A stretch of 9,704 nt of DNA from Acidobacteriota bacterium. GTDB lineage: Bacteria; Acidobacteriota; Terriglobia; Terriglobales; Acidobacteriaceae. This document shows, piece by piece, positions 5,302-9,704 of the stretch; position 1 is the first letter of the stretch; every line of letters starts with the position of its first letter. Under the pieces are notes generated by a model. The model searched no databases. It was not told the origin of the DNA and worked only from the letters and a program-made list of their open reading frames with translations. The translations under genes were made by a program, and so were the position numbers. Where the stretch lies: the NCBI GenBank assembly GCA_003224785.1, contig QHZV01000185.1, forward strand, positions 1 to 9,704. The letters are read 5' to 3'.

Positions 5302-6923
5302 CGAAACCATTCACCGGCGAAGAAGACAGCGTGCATCCGCAGTGGATCGCGATCAAATTGGCCGAGCCGCAGATTGTCACCGCCATTCGCATTGCATGGG
5401 CAGAGCCGTATGCGCGCAACTACAAAGTGCAGTACTGGCTGGGAAGCGGAGATGCGATCGACGACCCGGACAATGGCGAGTGGAAAGACTTTCCGGCAGG
5501 CGCGGTTTCGAATGCGAAGGGTGGAACTGTCACACTGCAACTTTCGCCCAGGCCTGTGGCTGCGAAATTTGTGCGGGTGCTGATGACGGAGTCATCCAAC
5601 ACCTGTGACACTCATGGCAAAGCCGACCGCCGAAATTGCGTGGGCTACGCGATCAAAGAGGTCTATCTGGGGACAATGCAGAACCGATCATTCCAGGATC
5701 TTCTTTACCACATTTCAAGCCAGGCACAGACGTTCACCTACAGCTCATCCATTGATCCGTGGCACGAGCCGAAAGATCTTTACGTGATTCCCGATCGCAT
5801 GGAAGCCGGAGATCAGGTCGGCCTCGATCTTTTCTATACCAGCGGGCTTACGCGTGGACTGCCAGCGATGATTCCAGTTGCGCTGCTCTATGGAACGCCT
5901 GAGGATGCAGCGGCGCAGATCGCGTATGTGGAGAAGCGAGGATATCCGATCTCATATGTGGATATGGGGGAAGAACCGGACGGCCAATACTTCGCGCCGG
6001 AGGACTACGCCACGTTGTACCTGCAATGGGCGACGGCCCTGCACAAGGTTGATTCAAAACTAAAACTGGGTGGACCGGTATTTGAGGGAGTGAGTGAGGA
6101 CATTAAATTCTGGCCGAATGCAGCGGGCGAGACATCGTGGTTCAAACGCTTTCTGGGCTATTTGAAGTCACACGACCGGCTCTCCGATCTTTCATTCATG
6201 TCATACGAACACTATCCTTATTACGACGGCACCTGCCAGGGGCCCTGGAGCAATCTCTTCAAGGAACCCGAGATTCTTACCCACATTGTGCAGGTCTGGC
6301 GAGATGATGGATTGCCGGATGGCGTTCCGATGTTCAACACGGAAACCAATGCTCCGGGTGGAGATGCGGCAGTGGATGTGTTCGGAGCATTGTGGCTGGG
6401 CGAAACTTTCCCCGCATTCCTGAGTGCTGGCGGCAAAGCCTCCTACTACCATCATTCGTTGCCCTACTCCACGCCGCATCCCGCTTGTTCAAATAGCTGG
6501 GGTACGTATCTTTTCGCAGCGCAGATGTTAACGCAGGAATGGGCAGAGCCGAAGGATGCGGAACATCGGCTCTTCCATGCCGCGAGTGATATCAAAGACA
6601 AGGACGGCCACGTTCTGGTAACCGCCTATGCAGTGTTGCGACCTGATGGCCAGTGGTCGCTCATGTTGATCAACAAGGACTATGACAACCCTCACACCGT
6701 CAGCGTTCGATTTCACGATGACGATGCTAAGATGGACCGGTCTTTTACGGGCCCGGTCGCACGAATCACTTTCGGTAAAGAGCAATACACGTGGCATTCG
6801 GCAATGAGAGATGGTTATGCTGATCCGGATGGTCCTGCTGCGCGCTCGACCCTTCCCGCAGGCACCGATCAATTCATGCTTCCGGCGGCTTCTATGACTG
6901 TGCTTAGGGGGCGAGTAGATTAA
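5253..6923 (+). CDS. Discoidin-containing glycoside-hydrolase-like protein, main fragment (frameshifted)
   Basis: The 556-codon frame continues the gene begun at 4864. The nominal first codon is TTG at 5253, which is internal to the protein and has no ribosome site of its own. Residues 1 to about 140 form an F5/8-type C (discoidin, CBM32-like) module: 'DDGDLNTYWKSNPY' at the start, 'HPQWIAIKLAEPQIVTAIRIAWAEPYARNYKVQYW' style strands, and 'AAKFVRVLMTESS' and 'YAIKEVYLG' at the end. From about 145 on, the sequence resembles a clan-A-like (beta/alpha)8 hydrolase: 'IPVALLYG' (207-214), 'VDMGEEPDGQ' (236-245, candidate acid/base E240 or E241), 'FMSYEHYPYYDG' (315-326) and 'MFNTETNAPGG' (360-370, candidate nucleophile E364). 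A beta-rich C-terminal domain ends the protein. I cannot assign a GH family or substrate. It lies 74 bases upstream of nagB on the same strand and is probably in its operon. Confidence 0.78.
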   Translation: MDDGDLNTYWKSNPYLTKPFTGEEDSVHPQWIAIKLAEPQIVTAIRIAWAEPYARNYKVQYWLGSGDAIDDPDNGEWKDFPAGAVSNAKGGTVTLQLSPRPVAAKFVRVLMTESSNTCDTHGKADRRNCVGYAIKEVYLGTMQNRSFQDLLYHISSQAQTFTYSSSIDPWHEPKDLYVIPDRMEAGDQVGLDLFYTSGLTRGLPAMIPVALLYGTPEDAAAQIAYVEKRGYPISYVDMGEEPDGQYFAPEDYATLYLQWATALHKVDSKLKLGGPVFEGVSEDIKFWPNAAGETSWFKRFLGYLKSHDRLSDLSFMSYEHYPYYDGTCQGPWSNLFKEPEILTHIVQVWRDDGLPDGVPMFNTETNAPGGDAAVDVFGALWLGETFPAFLSAGGKASYYHHSLPYSTPHPACSNSWGTYLFAAQMLTQEWAEPKDAEHRLFHAASDIKDKDGHVLVTAYAVLRPDGQWSLMLINKDYDNPHTVSVRFHDDDAKMDRSFTGPVARITFGKEQYTWHSAMRDGYADPDGPAARSTLPAGTDQFMLPAASMTVLRGRVD

Positions 6924-6997
6924 TACGATTAAAGATCGTGAATATGTAGCAGTTTTTACGCTCTGACAAGAACAACTTAGTGACTAGAGGATGAAAA

Positions 6998-7765
6998 ATG
7001 GATTTTAAGATTTTTCATGATCGGAATACGTTAGGCCATGCGGCAGCCGATCAAGCGGCGGCTGCCATTCGGAAAGCCATCCGTGAGCGCGGAAAAGCGC
7101 GAATCGTGGCCGCAACCGCCGCATCGCAGAAGGAATTTCTTGAAGCACTGACCTCCGCGCCTGAGATTCAGTGGCTGAATGTCGAGGCGTTTCATTTAGA
7201 TGAGTACATCGGTCTTCCTATCACGCATCCCGGCAGCTTCCGCAAGATGCTCATGGAGCAACTCATCAGCAAAACGGGAATCGTGAAGTATCATTTGCTC
7301 GACGGAGACGCTGATGTGGCATCCGTGCTGAAGCGCGAGAGTGCGGCACTTGCTTCGGCGCCGATTGACATTGCATTTCTTGGTATTGGCGAGAACGGCC
7401 ATCTCGCTTTTAACGACCCTCCCGCAGATTTCAACACAGAAGAAACATATCTTGTCGTGGAACTCGATGAGGCTTGCCGTCGTCAGCAGGTGGGTGAAGC
7501 CTGGTTCTCAGATATCTCACAAGTGCCGAAGCGAGCGATATCCATGTCAGTCAAGCAGATCATGAAAATAAAGGAGCTGATTGCGGTGGTCCCCGGCACC
7601 CAAAAGGCGAAGGCGATCGCGGCCTGCTTCAACGGCCAGATCAGCCCGATGGCGCCGGCATCTATTCTGCGAAATCATCCGCACGCCACCATATACCTGG
7701 ACCAAGCCTCCGCGGCCCTGCTAGATCCCGCGTCGCGCGATTCTGTCGCGGTGCCGAGTTCCTGA
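6998..7765 (+). CDS. nagB: Glucosamine-6-phosphate deaminase (NagB, type I fold)
   Basis: This 255-residue cytoplasmic enzyme is of the NagB/6-phosphogluconolactonase superfamily and is expected to convert glucosamine-6-phosphate to fructose-6-phosphate and ammonia. The start is supported by AGAGGA at 6986-6991, six bases before the ATG. Key motifs are 'FHLDEYIGL' (65-73, with D68 matching the E. coli proton-transfer residue D72) and '[14 protein letters not shown]' (129-142, with H135 matching H143). Two positions differ from the E. coli pattern: N133 where E. coli has D141 (Asn also occurs here in Bacillus NagB) and D140 where E. coli has E148. 'MSVKQIM' and '[10 protein letters not shown]' follow as usual for the family. 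Length is close to that of Bacillus-type NagB (about 240-266 residues). It sits between the hydrolase and an MFS transporter, likely in one operon. A related isomerase such as an AgaI-like galactosamine-6-phosphate deaminase is the main alternative. Confidence 0.88.
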   Translation: MDFKIFHDRNTLGHAAADQAAAAIRKAIRERGKARIVAATAASQKEFLEALTSAPEIQWLNVEAFHLDEYIGLPITHPGSFRKMLMEQLISKTGIVKYHLLDGDADVASVLKRESAALASAPIDIAFLGIGENGHLAFNDPPADFNTEETYLVVELDEACRRQQVGEAWFSDISQVPKRAISMSVKQIMKIKELIAVVPGTQKAKAIAACFNGQISPMAPASILRNHPHATIYLDQASAALLDPASRDSVAVPSS

Positions 7766-7774
7766 TTGGGCCTG

Positions 7775-7797
7775 CGCCGAGACGGCTTTTCTCGGCG
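7775..7797 (+). terminator. Stem-loop between nagB and the MFS gene (weak terminator or attenuator)
   Basis: CGCCGAGA at 7775-7782 and TCTCGGCG at 7790-7797 form a perfect 8-bp GC-rich stem with a 7-base loop, nine bases after the nagB stop. The downstream bases GTGCGATTAGG hold no U-run; the only T-run overlaps the loop and right arm. It may reduce read-through into the MFS gene or protect the 3' end of nagB mRNA rather than act as a full terminator. Confidence 0.4.
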
Positions 7798-7829
7798 GTG
7801 CGATTAGGCAGTAGCGTTGTTCATGCTTC

Positions 7830-9200
7830 ATGCTCACGAGCACACAGCACAGTCCGGGCAAGACGCGGTCCATGGTATCCCTGCGCTGGTGGATTGCGGG
7901 AATACTGTTTGCCTCCACGGTCATCAACTACGTTGATCGCCAGACTCTTTCCGTACTCGCGCCGTATCTGAAACTGCAATACCGCTGGACGAATAGTGAC
8001 TACGCCAACATCGTGATCGCTTTCCGGGTGGCGTACGTATTAGGGCAGGCGACATTCGGCCGAGTCCTGGATCGCATCGGCACCAGGCGCGGACTGACCT
8101 TCAGCGTCCTCTGGTATTCGATAATTTCCATAGCTACTTCAGCGGCGCAGGGCTTCACCGGTTTCCTGGGATTTCGGTTTCTGCTGGGATTCGGTGAGTC
8201 TGCAAACTGGCCGGCCGCAACCAAGGCCGTCTCGGAATGGTTCCCGAAGAAGGAACGAGCGCTGGCGACCGCATTTTTCGATAGTGGCTCATCTATTGGG
8301 GGCGCAATCGCCCCCTCTCTCATTCTGCCGATCTACTCTCGCTGGGGCTGGCGCCCGGCGTTTGTTATTCCCGGGCTACTTGGCTTCATATGGCTGATTG
8401 TCTGGCGGAAGCTGTACCACATTCCGGAGATGCACCCGCGCATTACACACAGCGAGCTTGAACACATTCAGACCGACAAAATCGAAGCTGGTGTACAACC
8501 GGTGCGTCAACCCAACCCAGGATGGTTCGAACTGCTGCGCATTCCGCAGACGTGGGGAACCATCGTCGCAAGGCTATTTACCGACCCTGTTTGGTTTTTC
8601 GTCACAGACTGGTTTCCTATTTACCTGGTTGCGAAGGGCCTCGAGCTAAAGAATACTCGGGTAGTTATCTGGGTTCCGTTTATTGCCGCCGACCTGGGCA
8701 ACTTGGTTGGAGGATTTCTGTCTGGTCACCTCGTCAACAGAGGATGGTCGCTCGGTGCCGCTCGTAAGGCGCTCGTTGTGTTCGGAGCGATCGGGGTGAT
8801 GATGCTGATCCCAACCATCTTCACTTACAACCTGTATATGATAGCGGGCCTGTTTGGCTTCGCGACGATGTCATACTCCGTGTTCTCAACCATGGCGAAC
8901 GTATTGCCCTCAGATCTTTTCCAAGGTGGTTCTGTGGCCACAGTAAGTGGCTTAGGCGGTGCCGCCGCTGGGGTTGGCACGATTGTCGCTTCGAAGCTTA
9001 TCGGGCATTTCTCCGACGCCAATCAGTTGGCCGCCGGGCATTCGTTTGATTCCATTGTGATAGTGGCCGGGTTAGTTCCATTCATCGGAATGATCCTCGT
9101 ATTGCTGCTGGTGCGCAACAGCAAGGCAACTCAAAATCTCGGGTTTCGTATGATCGTCCGATTTTTTCGGTCCAGCAACGTGAAAACGAGCTTTCAGTAG
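7830..9200 (+). CDS. MFS transporter, anion:cation symporter (ACS/ExuT-like) family
   Basis: This 456-residue permease should have twelve transmembrane helices. Helix 1 contains 'WWIAGILFASTVINYVDRQTLSVLAP' character (20-45), with the NYVDRQ signature of ExuT-like transporters at 33-38. The MFS loop 2-3 motif is 'GRVLDRIGTRRG' (77-88). 'GFGESANWPAA' (120-130) and 'EWFPKKERALATAFFDSGSSIGGAIAP' (136-162) are typical of the ACS family, which includes hexuronate, hexonate and related sugar-acid transporters. By position beside nagB it may import an amino sugar or a hydrolysis product, but the family alone would suggest an acidic sugar. An upstream in-frame TAG at 7812-7814 limits the start to the ATG at 7830 or the ATG at 7872; neither has a good Shine-Dalgarno sequence. 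The second would begin MVSLRWW and is the more family-like N-terminus. The tail past residue 435 is rich in Arg and Phe and probably cytoplasmic. Confidence 0.88.
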   Translation: MLTSTQHSPGKTRSMVSLRWWIAGILFASTVINYVDRQTLSVLAPYLKLQYRWTNSDYANIVIAFRVAYVLGQATFGRVLDRIGTRRGLTFSVLWYSIISIATSAAQGFTGFLGFRFLLGFGESANWPAATKAVSEWFPKKERALATAFFDSGSSIGGAIAPSLILPIYSRWGWRPAFVIPGLLGFIWLIVWRKLYHIPEMHPRITHSELEHIQTDKIEAGVQPVRQPNPGWFELLRIPQTWGTIVARLFTDPVWFFVTDWFPIYLVAKGLELKNTRVVIWVPFIAADLGNLVGGFLSGHLVNRGWSLGAARKALVVFGAIGVMMLIPTIFTYNLYMIAGLFGFATMSYSVFSTMANVLPSDLFQGGSVATVSGLGGAAAGVGTIVASKLIGHFSDANQLAAGHSFDSIVIVAGLVPFIGMILVLLLVRNSKATQNLGFRMIVRFFRSSNVKTSFQ

Positions 9201-9241
9201 GGCCTTGAATGTAGGCGCAATTTGAAATATCTGGGGCAGTC

Positions 9242-9258
9242 GCGAATTGCTGATTCGC
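9242..9258. terminator. Small hairpin between convergent MFS and tannase-family genes
   Basis: GCGAAT at 9242-9247 and ATTCGC at 9253-9258 form a perfect 6-bp stem with a 5-base loop in the 81-base gap between two convergent genes. It lies 41 bases past the MFS stop and 23 bases past the other gene's stop on the minus strand. No U-run adjoins it, so it is at most a weak bidirectional terminator. Confidence 0.3.
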
Positions 9259-9281
9259 ATTAACGTGGACACAGGTTGCAA

Positions 9282-9704
9282 TTAACGGCATTCGAAATTC
9301 GCCGCGTCCTCAATGTCACCGTTTCCTTTGTAGTGAGCGTGCTTGGGGTAAGCACAAAGGGGGCGGCTGCGACCGGGGAAAGCCTTTCCGGTTGCGGTCA
9401 CTGACGTAGGCGCCTTCCCGTTCTCAACCCAATCCACCATCGCGCCAAGGAGATCAAAATGGTCGAGCCCTGGCCCGCCGCCGCAGTGCGACATACCGGC
9501 TACAAAGTAGAACTGGGTCCATTTCGAGACTTCTTCCAGACCGCCGTTGGCTGCGGCCATGTCTTTGTAATACCCGAAAGTGTCGAGCGGTGAGAACCAG
9601 GGATCGCTATCGCCATGGTAGAAAATCAGCTTCCCTTGATGTGCGGAAAAGGTCGTCAGGTTCGTGGACATGGAATCAGTGAGCGGTTGACTACCGGCGA
9701 GCGC
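9282..9704 (-). CDS. Tannase/feruloyl-esterase family alpha/beta hydrolase, C-terminal part (partial, 5' end outside window)
   Basis: The reading frame is open from the right window edge (first readable residues ALAGSQPLTDS) to a TAA at 9282-9284, giving about 140 residues. The segment 'GKLIFYHGDSDPWFSPLDT' carries the aspartate of the catalytic triad (HGDSDP), and 'FVAGMSHCGGGPG' carries the catalytic histidine followed by the cysteine that pairs with the nucleophile-adjacent cysteine in this family. 'DLLGAMVDWVENGKAP' and 'SRPLCAYPKHAHYKGNGDIEDAANFEC' are the normal C-terminal end. Family members are secreted esterases that cut gallate or hydroxycinnamate esters, including feruloyl groups on plant cell-wall xylan, and related aromatic esters. 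The serine nucleophile region lies outside the window. The ATG at 9671 is internal and not the true start. It is convergent with the MFS gene and probably belongs to a different transcription unit. Confidence 0.88.
   Translation of the reverse strand, partial: ALAGSQPLTDSMSTNLTTFSAHQGKLIFYHGDSDPWFSPLDTFGYYKDMAAANGGLEEVSKWTQFYFVAGMSHCGGGPGLDHFDLLGAMVDWVENGKAPTSVTATGKAFPGRSRPLCAYPKHAHYKGNGDIEDAANFECR

Noticed and set aside
9072..9291. Minus-strand open frames across the end of the MFS gene
   Set aside because: They overlap the MFS coding sequence and the convergent gap, have no recognisable domain and no ribosome site, and are shadows of other genes.

Overview
This 9.7 kb window looks like chromosomal DNA from a moderately GC-rich, glycan-degrading soil bacterium. 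The gene content (sodium:solute symporter, F5/8-type discoidin glycoside hydrolase, tannase/feruloyl-esterase family protein, ACS-family MFS transporter) resembles Acidobacteriota. That placement is an inference from gene content; no rRNA or other phylogenetic marker is present. No gap between genes exceeds 300 bases. I saw no RNA gene, CRISPR array or insertion sequence.

Layout. (1) At 3-305 (+) lies the tail of a GntR/HutC-type regulator (UTRA ligand domain), followed at 388-2337 (+) by a long sodium:solute symporter. (2) Converging on it from the minus strand are a secreted NodB-type polysaccharide deacetylase (3636-4595) and, downstream of that, a GlmS-like double-SIS protein without the glutaminase domain (2373-3503). 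The SIS gene has its own apparent promoter and two copies of a perfect palindrome. (3) Divergent from the deacetylase is a plus-strand group: a secreted discoidin-containing glycoside-hydrolase-like gene broken by a frameshift near 5250 (4864-5301 and 5253-6923), a NagB-type glucosamine-6-phosphate deaminase (6998-7765) and an MFS transporter (7830-9200). (4) At the right edge, on the minus strand, is the C-terminal end of a tannase/feruloyl-esterase family protein (9282-9704), probably a separate locus.

How the genes could work together. The common theme is amino-sugar scavenging. A secreted hydrolase would cut a glycan and a secreted deacetylase would remove N-acetyl groups. The symporter and/or MFS permease would import the sugars. 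After phosphorylation by a kinase not in this window, glucosamine-6-phosphate would be turned into fructose-6-phosphate by one or both of two non-homologous deaminase-type enzymes (SIS type and NagB type). The GntR-type protein is the natural candidate sensor. No nagA or sugar kinase is visible here. The most noteworthy points are the two deaminase-type enzymes in one locus, the duplicated TGCTATATAGC operator-like element, and the frameshifted hydrolase whose discoidin domain appears to be nested inside its catalytic barrel. I did not find evidence for a wholly new type of system.
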